Source: Ilex aquifolium
Taxonomy: Eukaryota; Streptophyta; Magnoliopsida; Aquifoliales; Aquifoliaceae
Direction: 5' to 3'
NCBI GenBank assembly: GCA_951799425.1
Contig: OX637397.1
Span: forward strand, 10,150,064 to 10,214,063
Length of the DNA stretch: 64,000 nucleotides
Positions 21,776-33,060 of the stretch are shown here, in pieces (the stretch's first letter is position 1; every line of letters begins with the position of its first letter). Under the pieces are notes generated by a model that saw only the letters and a program-made list of their open reading frames with translations, did not search any database and was not told the origin of the DNA. The translations under genes were made by a program, and so were the position numbers.

Positions 21776-23665
21776 TCTATATAATAAAGTAGAGCTGAGT
21801 TTAAATTTTGGAGACAAAGAAAGGTACAGATCGTTTTGAGACAAAACATAAACACATCCAACGGACAACGTAATCCCAACATAAAAGACGGTTCAGATCA
21901 TCTCATAAATACTGATCCGACGATCATAATTGAACTTAACTCTAACACTCATATCTCTCATGTAACTCTCTCTCTTATCTCTTAGAAGTTTTAAACACAC
22001 TATCTCATCTCCTCTCTCTCTTTCTATATATCTATATAATAAAGTAATTAGATTTCTTTATCTTTAATTTTTCGCGGCTCAGATTTTTTGATAATTATTA
22101 ATCCAACGATCCTAATTAATCCCTAAATTTCTAAAGGTCTCTCATTCTAGAACTCTAAAGATGTCTACCTCTCACTCTCTACGTCTCATTTCAGGACTCT
22201 TTGAAGAAGACGTTTCTCCCTCTCTGCGTCGCTGCCATCCACCACCGTCTCAACAGGTTCGATTTTCTTACTCTCTCTCTAACTATCTATAACAATGGAA
22301 AACAACTAAAGACAATTCAAGATACTGGGTTCTATGGTAAAATTTATACTACTTTTCAATTCTGAAAGATGATATTTGTTTGTAGAATATTTGTCTACGA
22401 GTAAGTGTTATTTGGATATCGCTGGAAGATGTGCTGACGAACAAGTGTCCAGAAAGGTAAAATTGATGGAAAATCTAAGGGATTAATTGGCTTAGATTTG
22501 CTATTTTTCTATTGAAGTGTTTTACACTCTTGCTATCCTAAATTGCACAATGTGTGTTGGTTAATTTTAGATAGTTATCCTTGCTTTTAATCCTTTTCAA
22601 TTTGATCTTATCAACTTCGGTGCTTAAACCATTTTGCTATTGTGCTTACATTGTGAATAATGTGGTTCATTGCCTACATTTCTTGGAAAAAAATGTTGCT
22701 TTCCTGGGAATGTGTTATGATGGATTCACGAATTTGGTTCAATATTTGATGATGTATGAATTGTACAGTCTTTTTTTTTCCCTTATACTGTTCACTTGAT
22801 GCAGGTTCAACATCTTGATGACATAGTTAAAGATTTGCTTATAAGGCTACAAAATGTCAGGAGTAAGATAGTTAAAACTTCCATTCACCAAAAACTAATT
22901 AACTAATTTAAATCTCAAAATTAGTTTTAATTTAATATAAGGGCGTATATTTTGGTGGTTACTGCCTTCGTGGTGTTTTATGATGGTGATATGCCCGCTA
23001 GAATAATTGTAAATCAATTGGTACCAAGGCTTGAGATGAATTGTATGAACAATAATTTTTGACCTCTTTTGTTTTCTTGCAAAAACTACTTTACAGGGTT
23101 TCCTTTTATCTGTTGCTTCATAGCTGGAATTTTCTCTTGAGCATGATATGCACTTTGTATTTCTACTCATTTTTTGGTACAAATTCATGCTTCATAGTAT
23201 TATTTTTATTTATTTATTTGTGACAAGCTGACAAATTTTGAGAGGTTGTCGGCCTTTGAATTCCTAAATGTTTTGTTATTAGGCTGCATTTTTCTCTTTG
23301 AAAGAGAAAAAGATGAAAGTCGTGTGTTTTTATTCATTTTTCTTTGAACTCACATGTTTAATGTGTTATTTTTTTAGCGAGTTGAAATTTTAGTAATTGA
23401 GTTTATATTTATGTTATATTATTGAGTTAAATGGTGATAGTGGTGATAAATTACATGTGATGTTGTTTTGAGGTATTTGTATATGTGGTGTTATTTTGGT
23501 GATTTTTTTGTCCATTAATATAGAGGATACTGTTGATAGTATATTTTAAGTCATTTTAAAAGAAAAATTAGTATGAAAGTTTTTTAGCCATTCTTTTTAA
23601 ATCTAGACAATTGGTTACAATTTTTTGTGTGTTACATAGTGCCTTCAAGCACGGACAATGACTAG
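21776..23665 (+). mobile_element. Helitron with two 5' heads
   Basis: Starts TCTATATAATAAAGTAG after an A and ends GACAATGACTAG before a T. Copy A has the empty site (GATATTAAAAATTATA, about 2142). A second 5' terminus, TCTATATAATAAAGTAATT, lies at 22031, also after an A, and the 150 bp after each head are similar. A CTTCAAGCAC hairpin precedes the end. No RepHel coding is present; it is non-autonomous. Exon-like pieces around 22195-22260 and 22805-22860 could be captured gene sequence. Confidence 0.82.
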
Positions 23666-23756
23666 TAATTATATATTTAAGTTCATGAAATAGAATAAAA
23701 CAAAATTAGAAATTGGTTTATTGATTAAAAAAAAACACCAATGCGTATCTTACTAA

Positions 23757-24655
23757 GGTGGTGTTTGATAAAACTGAAAACTAAGTCTGAAAGCTGAAAG
23801 CAGATGTCTGAATGATGAATTTGTGGACTGTTTGGTATTCACTGAAATTTAAGTACTGAATTGAACTAAACTGTTTGATAACTACACAGAGCTGACGTCT
23901 GAAAATAAATTAATTTTCAGTTTTACCCTTCCACTCTTTAATTTAAAAATATTTATAAAATATGTCATAACATAAATCATAATCACTATTATTATATTGT
24001 AATCTAAATTTAACAAATATTTGATCAAAATATATAAATAAATAATATCTGAATAACACAATAAGTGAACAATAACAAATTGAATAATATATAAAGTGAA
24101 CAATAACATCTGATAAAAAAAGAACAATAACTAATAAATAATCAAATAATATTAAAAAAATACAATAAATTAGATTTCATTAACAATATGTGTGTGTGTG
24201 CAGTCCATGTGTAAGTATGTGTGTGTGCAGTGCATATGTCTGTGTGTAATTGTTTGTGTGCAATGTGTGCAATGCGTGCATTTGTGTGTGTAATTATAAT
24301 TATGTATGTATATTTTTGTTACAGAAGACAATGGAAAGAAGAAAAAAAAAAAAGAGATCGACAAGGAGAATATATAGATTAGGGGTTTTGGAGAGAAGAC
24401 TAATTAGAGTTTTAATATGATTGTAAAATATTTAGGGGTATAATTGTCATATTGTAAATATTATTAAAGATGGTTTTGCTGAGCACTTTCAGCTTTCAGA
24501 ATTAAGTAAAAGATCTCCTACTTAATATTGTAGCCTATTTTTAAGGAGCACTTAATATATTAAGAGAGTTTAAATTTTGGTTATCAAACGGGCTTAATTA
24601 ATAAGTGTTGAATACGTTCATTTTAAGTGATGAATTTGGGTTAACAAACACAACC
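23757..24655. mobile_element. Tourist-like (PIF/Harbinger) MITE
   Basis: 899 bp, ends GGTGGTGTTTG / CAAACACAACC, flanked by TAA (23754-23756, 24656-24658). Copy A keeps a single TAA at 2238-2240. No transposase coding. Confidence 0.85.
24187..24300 (+). repeat. TG-rich microsatellite
   Basis: Interrupted GTGTGTG runs inside the MITE at 23757-24655. Confidence 0.8.
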
Positions 24656-24737
24656 TAACTAAATGTGAAATCGAATTAGATTGAAATCAAAATTTGACCT
24701 ATACATGGACCAACTCCCAACACACCATAATTAGACA

Positions 24738-25060
24738 TATCAATTGTGTCAGGTGAAACAGGTCCGTGTCGGGTCTTAACAAATTCGTGTCAAAAATATT
24801 TAACTCATATCCGATTCGTTTAGTAATTCGTGTCTAACGAGTCATGTCATATCGGATTCGTGTCGTGTATCAATCGTGTATAACCGATATATAAATGAAT
24901 CGTGTCATGTATTTCTTTTGATTGACTTCACATATACTTGATTCGTTTATTAATCGTGTCGTGTCCTGTAGTGTCGGATTCACTTATTTATGAAATGAGT
25001 GACTTAAAAAGACTCAAACTCTCTAATTTCTTATGTTAATAAATTGTGTTAAATTTTGAT
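24738..25060. repeat. Right arm of inverted repeat (copy B)
   Basis: GTGTCGTGTC-type sequence, direct match to 2330-2655 and reverse complement of 20377-20615. Confidence 0.65.
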
Positions 25061-25075
25061 ACTAACACATAATAA

Positions 25076-25368
25076 GGGGCATAAGTGAATGCTTCATACG
25101 TCATATTACAATCACACATCGCATCACAAAGTGCCCCACCCATTTGACTAAATCAAATTCTGAAACGTTGGTTCTTTCCAAGCTTCTTCGATTTTGGCTA
25201 AAAAGTTTATAGTCTTTTGCGTATTAGGACTTTTAACTTTGGTAGGAAAACTTCCACCATTAGTGCCTCTATATATATATATATCCTCATCCTAAACTTT
25301 CTTCACACAACCCCACCAAACACACACACACACCCCCCTAATACCCACAGAAAAAGTACAATTCTAAA
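25076..25368 (+). promoter_or_regulatory. Promoter and 5' leader of peptide gene copy B
   Basis: Near-identical to 2925-3214. ACGTCA at 25098-25103, W-box core TTGACT at 25144-25149, and an extended TATATATATATAT run about 25265-25280. The longer TA run is the main difference from copy A. Confidence 0.6.
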
Positions 25369-26710
25369 ATGGCTTCCAGGAAGATTTTCAAAATTTGTGG
25401 GGTTTTCTTGATAATTATGGTTCTCTTGTCTTCTGCAGTGATTGCAAGGGAGCTAATTGAAAATTCTGAGCCGCCTAGCACAACTGGTAAGTTTGCCTCC
25501 TCCAATGGTTTTTCATATTTTCTTTGTATCAACTTCACAAGCCAAAGGGTGTGTATATATGCCTATGTGTGTTTATACCAATCATTTAGGGTGGCCAAAA
25601 CTACATGATTTTACCCGACGAAAAAGGTTTTTTTTTTTTTTTGATCGCACATTGTCGTCCCAAAAAAGTTCAAGTGCCACCGCAAAAAATATTTTTGCGG
25701 TGACACTTATTTTTTTGATCACAGCGATGGCACTATTGACAAGAAGAGAAATGCAACTTAAAAAGTATTCAAAAAAGCATATACTAGAAAGTTATCATTA
25801 AATAGTACATAATGTATCATGTAATAAAGTTATTTTCAAGTCCTTTTTTGGATTCCATGTTGTTAGGGCATTTATATTGCATTTTTTTCATGAATTTTCA
25901 TTTGTCTTTGGAACTTGTATGAGTCCACTTTGATTAGTAATTTTGTCTAAAAACATTTTACCACGAAATTATGTGAACCTAAACCCTTAAATTTACGAAA
26001 TTATAACCAACTAGGCCAAATCAAGTTGATTACCCTTGATAATTCCAACTAGGAGATTAATCGATCCTTACCGAAGGTAAAAACTAATCTCTCATATGTT
26101 ATTCTCTTTGAGAGTTGTATTCTACTTTTGTTTATCCTTCTCTTTGAGGGTTCCATTCTGCTCCTATTACAGGTTTGTGATTCATTCAGTTTATATGATA
26201 ATAATTACTAACTCCAACTCTCAGGGTAGCTCTAATGGTAACAGAAACGGGCTGTAAATTCAAACGTTTTGAATTCGAATTTTGATAACTCTTTGAAGTC
26301 AGACCATAAGAAATTTATCTATCATGAATACCCTAATCCCGGTGAGGATGGTATGCCTTTAACCAAACCGAGGAGAAGATTAGAGTCGAGATTCGCATAA
26401 GTTGATTCGGACACCCCTGACCGTTGAGCCAAAAAAAAAAAAATTTACCGACTTTACAATTGATTCAAACTTCATTGTAATAGTTACATATGAGACTTGT
26501 AATATTAAATAATCGTTGCTTACAAAAAAAAAACCACGAAATTATAAATTAGCCCTATAATTTTTGGAATGAAGAACACAATATAATGTGACGTTTTATA
26601 TTTCTTTTTCAGGTGAAAATGTCTACGTCGGCTCAACCGTATGTAAAAAGTGCCTCAGTAATGCTCCCCCAAGGGACGGCAACTATAAAGAGAGAGCATG
26701 TTGTCCATGA
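25369..26710 (+). CDS. Small secreted cysteine-containing peptide, copy B (intact)
   Basis: Exons 25369-25486 and 26613-26710, GT-AG intron, 71 residues. Residues 1-26 are a strong signal peptide (hydrophobic GVFLIIMVLLSSAVIA). The mature part begins near RELIENSEPPSTTG and ends in a basic, cysteine-bearing tail with the pattern C-x2-C ... CC-P and the words VCKKCLSNAPP and RDGNYKERACCP. The ATG is the first after the TATA box and is conserved in both copies. Size, signal peptide and C-terminal cysteines fit a secreted signalling or defence peptide, but I cannot place it in a named family. The CTNIP/SCREW-type peptides would be one group to compare. The copy at 3215-5699 has lost the first two cysteines. 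An intron-retained transcript would stop within about 80 codons. Confidence 0.75.
26223..26443 (+). mobile_element. tRNA-derived SINE (copy B)
   Basis: Same insertion as 5194-5413, with the A-box-like AGCTCTAATGGTAA, B-box-like ATTCGAATTT and a poly-A end. Confidence 0.75.
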
Positions 26711-27609
26711 TATTGATTCACCAAGATTAATATTAAGTATAGTCATTGTTAGAGTCAGATGGTTGTATGTGAACAATGGCTCCATTGGAAATTTGTAAAA
26801 TAAAAAGGGCCAGTTTAGAATTTTTTTATTTTTTGGATTTTTTATATTGACCCCTCTAAAATCTTCAAAAATAAATGGGGTCTAATATGAAAGTGGGTCC
26901 AATTTAATCAAAATTTAAATTTTCGAAGAATGCTTGTATCATTGTACAATAATTTGTTATGTTTTCACTTGCAATTTATATTTTTGGGTCTGTTCTTGTT
27001 CAATTTATTATATTACTATCTCAATAAATATTTAAGTAATTCAAAGAAAGATAATTGCATATACTATGAGGAAAAATAACTTGAAAATGGTAAACAGAAG
27101 CCTGAAAGTTGATCACAGTATATAAAACTCGCAAAGAAGAGAACATAAGAAATCATTTTTTGTGTTTGGCAAAGATTAACCCTTTGATCTTTTAGTTAGG
27201 AGAATCTTGAGAAAATCAAGAGCGGTCAAATTGATTCGCTTGCACTTTATTTGTTGTATGGTTGTTATTGGTTTTCAATTATACAAGCAGGTACCCACGT
27301 GCATTATACGTGAATTATTTTGAATATAAAATATCTATATATAAAAAGATATGAAACACAACAGAGATTAGGTCTGATAATGAGGTAAGAGGCAATCAAC
27401 AAACAAAACAATAATACAAAAGTGGCACAATCTTTTTTGGGTAGTTGCTGAGGCACAATTTAATATATTAGGTGTACATATTTTGTTCGGGCAAGAGCAA
27501 ACAATATATATATATATATATATATATGGTATAGATATTTTTTCCTATAAGAATGATGTAAACTTTAAGAGACCATAGTCTTTCATATTTATACTCCAAA
27601 GTCTTTCAT

Positions 27610-27765
27610 ATTTCTTTTATCAACTTGGCGACTCTCTTGTAGTTTGGCCATGTAGAGATTTATCCTAATGAATTCCCTAGTTCCAGCATAAAAAATTTGT
27701 CTTTGACCGGACTAGAGAAAAGATATATTAAGGTGCATATAAGCTGATCCAAACACCCCTGACCG
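27610..27765 (+). mobile_element. Degraded SINE
   Basis: Matches the body and end of the SINEs above (GAGATTTATCCTAATGAAT, ACACCCCTGACCG) but is diverged and lacks a clear head and poly-A. Confidence 0.55.
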
Positions 27766-27930
27766 TAATATATGTATGTATGTGGATACTATCACTTTGG
27801 GTTCCAAAACTACATGATTTTCCATATGGAAAAAGTTTCTTTTACTATAATCATCTAAGCCTAACTTAGTTTACTACCCTTGATAGTTCCTATCAGATTG
27901 AGGAAATCAACTCTGCTTTTCATATACATT
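27766..27930 (+). pseudogene. Remnant of a third peptide-gene intron (left part)
   Basis: Words such as CCAAAACTACATGATTTTCC and TTACTACCCTTGATAGTTCC follow the order of the copy A/B intron. The alignment seems to resume at 31050-31115 (TGGAGAGTTGTATTCTACT), beyond a copia element. No exon of this third copy is visible. Confidence 0.45.
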
Positions 27931-28089
27931 TTGCAGTAATTATATACACATACAAGATAACAAACACTTGTTTGAAATCCTAAAATATAGAACAGTTTGA
28001 AACTGTTTCCTAACTCTAAGGAACAACTATTTCAAATGAATTCAAAATAGAGAAACTAAGGGACTGTTACAATCCTGTGATATGCCCCC

Positions 28090-29610
28090 TCAAGATGGAG
28101 CTCGAGATAGAAGTCCAATCTTGGATTTTAGATCCAGAAAATGAACACGGTGAAGAGGCTTGGTGAGTGCATCTGCAAGTTGATCTGCTGAGGATACATG
28201 AGCAACTCGAAGGACACCATTTTGTACTTGGTCCCTGATGAAGTGATAATCAATGTCAACATGTTTCATTCTGGAGTGGAACACGGGATTGGAGCAGAGT
28301 TGGGTAGCACCAACATTGTCGCAATATAAAACAGGACAGCAAGGTAGTTGAACACCATGATCAGTTAGGAGATAGCAAAGCCAGTTGAGCTCAGCAGCTG
28401 CATTAGCTACTGATCTGTATTCAGCTTTAGTGGAAGACCTTGCAACAGTTTTCTATTTCTTAGAACTCCAGGAGACCAGATTGCAACCAAGATAGATGAC
28501 GTAAGCACTGATTGATGAAAAATCATTCTTGTCACCTGCCCAATCGGTGTCTGAATAGGCGTGTAGATTCAATGGGGACTGGTGATGTATTTGGAGGCCT
28601 TCATTAATAGTTCCACATAGATAGTGTAAGAGAAGTTTAACAAAGCTCCAATGGTCGGTTGTTGGAGTGTGCATGTACTGAGAGAGCTTGTTAACCGCAA
28701 ATGCAAGGTCTGGTCTTATAATCAAGAGATATTGAAGGCTGCCAACAACTGTTCTGTACTCGGTGGGATCAGACAAAACAGAGCCCAATTTTAACAAAGG
28801 TGGACTAGTTGGAATGGGAGTGAGCACAGGTTTGGCATCAGTCATATGAGTTCTAGCCAGAATATCCAAAATGTAACGCCTTTGAGATAATAAAATACCT
28901 TGCTGATTTGGGACTACCTCCACACCCAAAAAATAAGATAGATGTCCAAGATCCTTAATTGAAAACTGATGAGCAAGAACATCAACAAAGGAGTTGATCA
29001 TCTGAGTGTTGTCTCCAGTGATTATTAAGTCATCCACATATACAAGTATATACATACTATGGCCAGCAGTAGTGAGAACAAATAGTGAAGTATCTGCATG
29101 AGAATTTTTGAAGCCAGAGTAAAGAAGGAAAGTGCGAAGTTCATGATACCATGCTCTATGTGCTTGTTTGAGGCCATAGATGGCCTTTCGAAGTTTGCAG
29201 ACATAAGATGGATGATCTTGATCAACAAAACCTGGTGGTTGTTGCATGTAGACAGTTTCAGAGAGGTGGCCTTGGAGGAAGGCGTTGTTAACATCAAGTT
29301 GGCGTAAGGACCAACCCCGAGATACTGCAAGGCTGAGGACAACACGAACTGTTGTTGGTTTTACAACAGGGCTGAAAGTGTCTAGGTAATCGACACCTAG
29401 TCTTTGATGAAATCCTTTTGCGACCAAACATGCTTTGAACTTGTCAATAGAGCCATCAGAGTTACGTTTAATCCTAAAAATCCATTTACACCCAACTATA
29501 TTATGTGTAGAATCGGGTGGAACAAGTTCCCATGTTCCGTTTCTAACTAAAGCATCACACTCATTAGACATGGCTTTACGCCACTTTGGATCTTTAAGGG
29601 CATTAGTCAT
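28090..29610 (-). pseudogene. Copia reverse transcriptase-RNase H
   Basis: 29610-28453 is one open frame of 385 residues: GTWELVPP, GCKWIFRIKRNSDGSIDKFK, ARLVAKGF-like ACLVAKGF, QLDVNNAFLQGHL, YGLKQ and the catalytic YVDDL. A nonsense codon (TAG, minus strand, 28453-28455) falls after SWSSKK. Beyond it the frame stays open through RNase H (STKAEYR, VLYCDNVGA, HVDIDYHFIRD, ADALTKPLH). A single base change therefore separates two otherwise intact domains. RT copies the element RNA in cytoplasmic particles; this copy is inactive in cis. Confidence 0.85.
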
Positions 29611-29899
29611 GGTGGTTGGTTCAAGGTCATTGGATTTTGAGAGTTGGGTATGAAGGTTTAGTTTAGTTATGGGTTTATGAATGTGGTTCTTGGCTCAGTT
29701 GGTCATTGAGTGAGTTGGAAGGGGATGAGTTTCGGGTGGGTTAGGAGGAGGTGACGTTGGGTTATGTAGTGGTGGATCGGTTGAGGATGTCAAGGAAGGT
29801 GAGTATGAGTGGGTGGGCTGGTTTGTGTTGGTGGATGGAACCTATACTGGAGTGTGTTTTGGAGTTGCACTTAGAGGTTGCTGAGAGACGATGACTTCA

Positions 29900-30730
29900 G
29901 ATGGCATAGTGAGTGGCGGCTGGGAAGAGAGTGAGAGAACTCGAATTGGTGCAGGAATCGAAGTGGCAATGGGGTTGGGATGAGGACTAGAGGACGGACT
30001 AGACAGTGAAGAGTAGGGAAACTAAGATTTAAAAAATTTGACATGTCGTAAGACATAGATTTTTGAGGTTGAAGGGTCAAGGCAATAGTATGCACTTTGA
30101 GTGAGAGTACCCAAGGAAAACACACGGCTTGGACCGTGATTCAAGTTTGTGTGAGGTGTAAGGTCTGAGCCAAGAGTAGCATAGGCAACCAAAGACCCTT
30201 AATTTCGAGTAGTTTGGGGTTGTCAGAAATATTTTGTGGTAGGGTGAGGAGAGATTTAAAGTGGGAGTGGGCATTCTATTGATGAGGTAGACGGCTGTGG
30301 CAAAGGCATAAGTCAAGTAGGAGTGGGGTAAAGAAGCATGAGTGAGGAGGGCAAGACTGGTTTCTACGATATGAAGGTGTCTTCTTTCGGAGTAACTATT
30401 GTGTTCAGGTGTGTGAGGAGGAGTGCTGAGATGAGAGATACCATTGGTGGAAAGAAAATTAGCTAGGGAAATGTACTCACCACCATTGTCAGAATAAAAT
30501 GTTTTGATGGTTGAATTGAAGTGTTTTTCTACAATGGCTTTGAATCTTATGAAGACTTCTTTGACATCGGATTTGTTTTTGAGTGGGTAAAACCAGATAT
30601 ATTTAGTGAAATGATCAATGAAGATTACATAATATTTAAAGCCATGATGTGAGTAAATTGGAGAGGTCCAGACATCAGAAAATATGATTTCAAGAGGTTT
30701 TGTCTTGAGCTATGAAAGGAATAATGGTGG
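29900..30730 (-). pseudogene. Copia integrase remnant
   Basis: Minus-strand frames show SDVWTSP, HFTKYIWFYPLKNKSDV, FYSDNGGEY and the Glu motif PEHNSYSERR, i.e. the D-D-E core, then VYLINRMPTPTL. Frameshifts break it and the upstream zinc finger is gone. Confidence 0.75.
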
Positions 30731-30770
30731 GTGAAATGGAGCCAATAACAGTGTTGAGGATCAGTTGGTC

Positions 30771-31031
30771 CTATCGGTTCCATAGAGTGTAACTGGGATT
30801 GGGTATGGTGGTATTTTCTTGGGTCAAGGTGGCTGGCGGACATGGTTTGGAGCCATCAATGTAGCCAAAAAGGTCATAGCCAATGAAGAGGGTTTGGAAC
30901 TGCAGTTTCCAGGAGAGGTAATTGGTAAAGGTGAGTTTGAGAGGGGCTTGAGCAGCAACATTGATGCTGATGAGAGTTTGGTGTGCTTCATTGGTGTTGA
31001 GGATGGTTGCAGGGTCAGACTCGGTAGCCAT
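30771..31031 (-). pseudogene. Copia gag N-terminus
   Basis: 86 residues with LTFTNYLSWKLQF and GYDLFGYIDGSKPCPP, the start of a copia Gag (UBN2-like). Truncated by a deletion that fuses it to integrase sequence. Confidence 0.75.
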
Positions 31032-31115
31032 GAGTGCTGAAGAACAGGATTGATCTCTTATATGTCCAACTTTTGGAGAGTTGTATTCTACTCTTATTTG
31101 TTCCTATCTTTTGGT

Positions 31116-32934
31116 TTACTAGAAGAAAATAGGAACTGCTAAAAGCATTACCAAAGTAACAACATAACTACATTAGCAAACCAGAAAAGTACACAGCAAA
31201 CACCTATAGTAGAACCAGGAACAACAACTGATTAAGAAGATGGCCCAAGACATATTAATTGTTGAACACAGTGATTCAAAACTCCTGCACTAACAGAACA
31301 ATCTTACCAACCAATCTAAAATCAAGGCCCAGAACAAATGAAATACCAATATATGATGTCCACAAAGTATGCAATTCAAATACTTATCAAGTAAAAAATA
31401 AAACAAAGGAAATATGACACTGTTGCAACTTAAAGTAGAGAAAGCAATGGTTGTTGCTGAGAACTTGCATAAATTTTATTGTACAATTCAAATAGTGAAA
31501 ATATGCGGAAGGGTTCTCAGTGCAAGCAAATTTACAATCGAATAGAGGGGTGCACTTGGCAAAAATTTCAACTACTCAGTTGATCGAGAGTATAAGATGA
31601 ACAACTTTATGGAAATGTGCAATTCAATCATTGAAGGGTATGACCAAAATCCTACTAATAAGTGGGTATTTAAATATAACGGGAGTCATTGTAACAAAGG
31701 GATATCGCAATTTTTGTAATGTGTCATGAAATACTGACATAAGATGGAACAAATGCACAGTAAATAATTAAGATAGCAAAACTATTGAAAGATGCAAGCA
31801 CAAACAAATCAGGGTGTCATTAACTTTGGTAACCTTTGATCAAAAGTATAGACCATATTAAATGTGACCGAGCCAGGATATACCAAAATATAGGATTTGG
31901 GAGAGAGACAATGCAGCATTGAGAAGATGAAACATTATTCCATGCATAATTGAAGTTGGAGTTTGAAAAAAAAAAGTAATGAGGCCATGGCCACCAGGCC
32001 ACAACTATGCTCCTCCCTGTCATGAGGTATCACAAGGATGAGAGTTACATCACACCCGTCCCCCTTGTTCGAAAAATGCTATACGCTGCACAACAATCAG
32101 CTTTACATAAACAAATGTTTATCAACTAAATGCCAGCAATAGTCATCAACCACATAAACAATTACCAATGCATCTAGCAAATAAGCACGTAATTAGGGAA
32201 TCAAAACACACAGAAAAAAGAGCAGTAAAGCAAGCAAAGAAGACAAAGGAACACCCAAGATTTTACGTGGAAAACCCTCCAGTGTAGAGGGAAAAAACCA
32301 CGAGGCAAACCGGAAAATCTCCACTAATTGAACTTGGAAGTACAGTGACAAGTTTTTGCCCAAAGCTTGATGTATTACAATCAATTGAATCTTCAAAGCA
32401 GCAAAATCCTTAACTAGGCAGCCTAGAGAATGCTTCCAAATAAATCCAAGGAAGGAGCCCAATCGTCAGCAAGACTTTTGTCTTCAAGGGGAGTCCAATC
32501 GTTGAATGCAACTCTTTCTTCTTTATTCTTCTTTTTTTCCATGTCTGGCACCTTTCTCCTGCTTCTCACAAAAATTACTTCCTTCTTTTTTTAAGATCTT
32601 TTTTTTTTTGCTCTTTTTTTTTCTTTCGCTTTTTTGATTATTTTTTTTTTGCTCTTTTGTTTGGCTTTTTTGTTATTTTGCTTTCTTTTTTTTTTTCGTT
32701 TCTTGAGAAGCAAATCTTTCAAGAGATAGGAACCAGTATACCTGCGCAGAGAAAGTTAACACTGTAAATAAAAATTCCCCATTGCCAAGAATCGAATTTG
32801 ATGAACAAAGAATTCCCTTCTGAATAAAGAAGAATCAGTATGCACATATCGTATATGATCTCACATACCAAGAAACAAGTCCAAAGATCCTTTTTTTTTT
32901 TTTTCCGATGGGACGAAGTCAGTCAAAAGCTCCT
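31116..32934. other. Intergenic, probable LTR remnant and T-rich tract
   Basis: No gene seen. 32190-32460 contains GATTTTACGTGGAAAACCC and neighbouring words typical of plant LTRs. 32510-32700 is a T-rich, low-complexity tract. This region lies downstream of the minus-strand RING gene and could include its 3'UTR. Confidence 0.4.
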
Positions 32935-33060
32935 CATCGATCATCATCAAGATTCAAGCATCATCATCAAGCATCAAGCATTATCATCAATATTCAAGCA
33001 TCAAGCAGCATCATCAATATTCAAGCATCGTCATCAAGATTCAAGCATCAAGCATCGTCA
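32935..33060 (-). repeat. ATCATCAAGCATCAAG-type minisatellite
   Basis: Short imperfect repeats of TCATCAAGCATCAAGCAT and AATATTCAAGCATC, ending in the last codons of the RING gene (the acidic LDDDA terminus). Confidence 0.75.

Larger units (their letters stand above)
20518..27572. repeat. Segmental duplication, copy B
   Basis: Collinear partner of 1-6567. Copy B alone contains the Helitron at 21776-23665 and the MITE at 23757-24655. It lacks all five insertions of copy A, so its peptide-gene intron is much shorter (about 1.1 kb against 2.3 kb). Confidence 0.9.
27931..31031 (-). mobile_element. Truncated Ty1/copia retrotransposon
   Basis: Minus-strand order: gag N-terminus (31031-30771), integrase (about 30730-29900), RT (29610-28453), RNase H (to 28090), then a polypurine-like GAGGGGGCA and a probable 3' LTR remnant (about 27931-28083). 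Most of gag, the protease and the integrase zinc region are deleted, so gag runs straight into integrase. No 5' LTR is visible at the right end. The gag style (YLSWKLQFQTLFIGYDL) resembles the Ale/Retrofit group. Confidence 0.8.
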
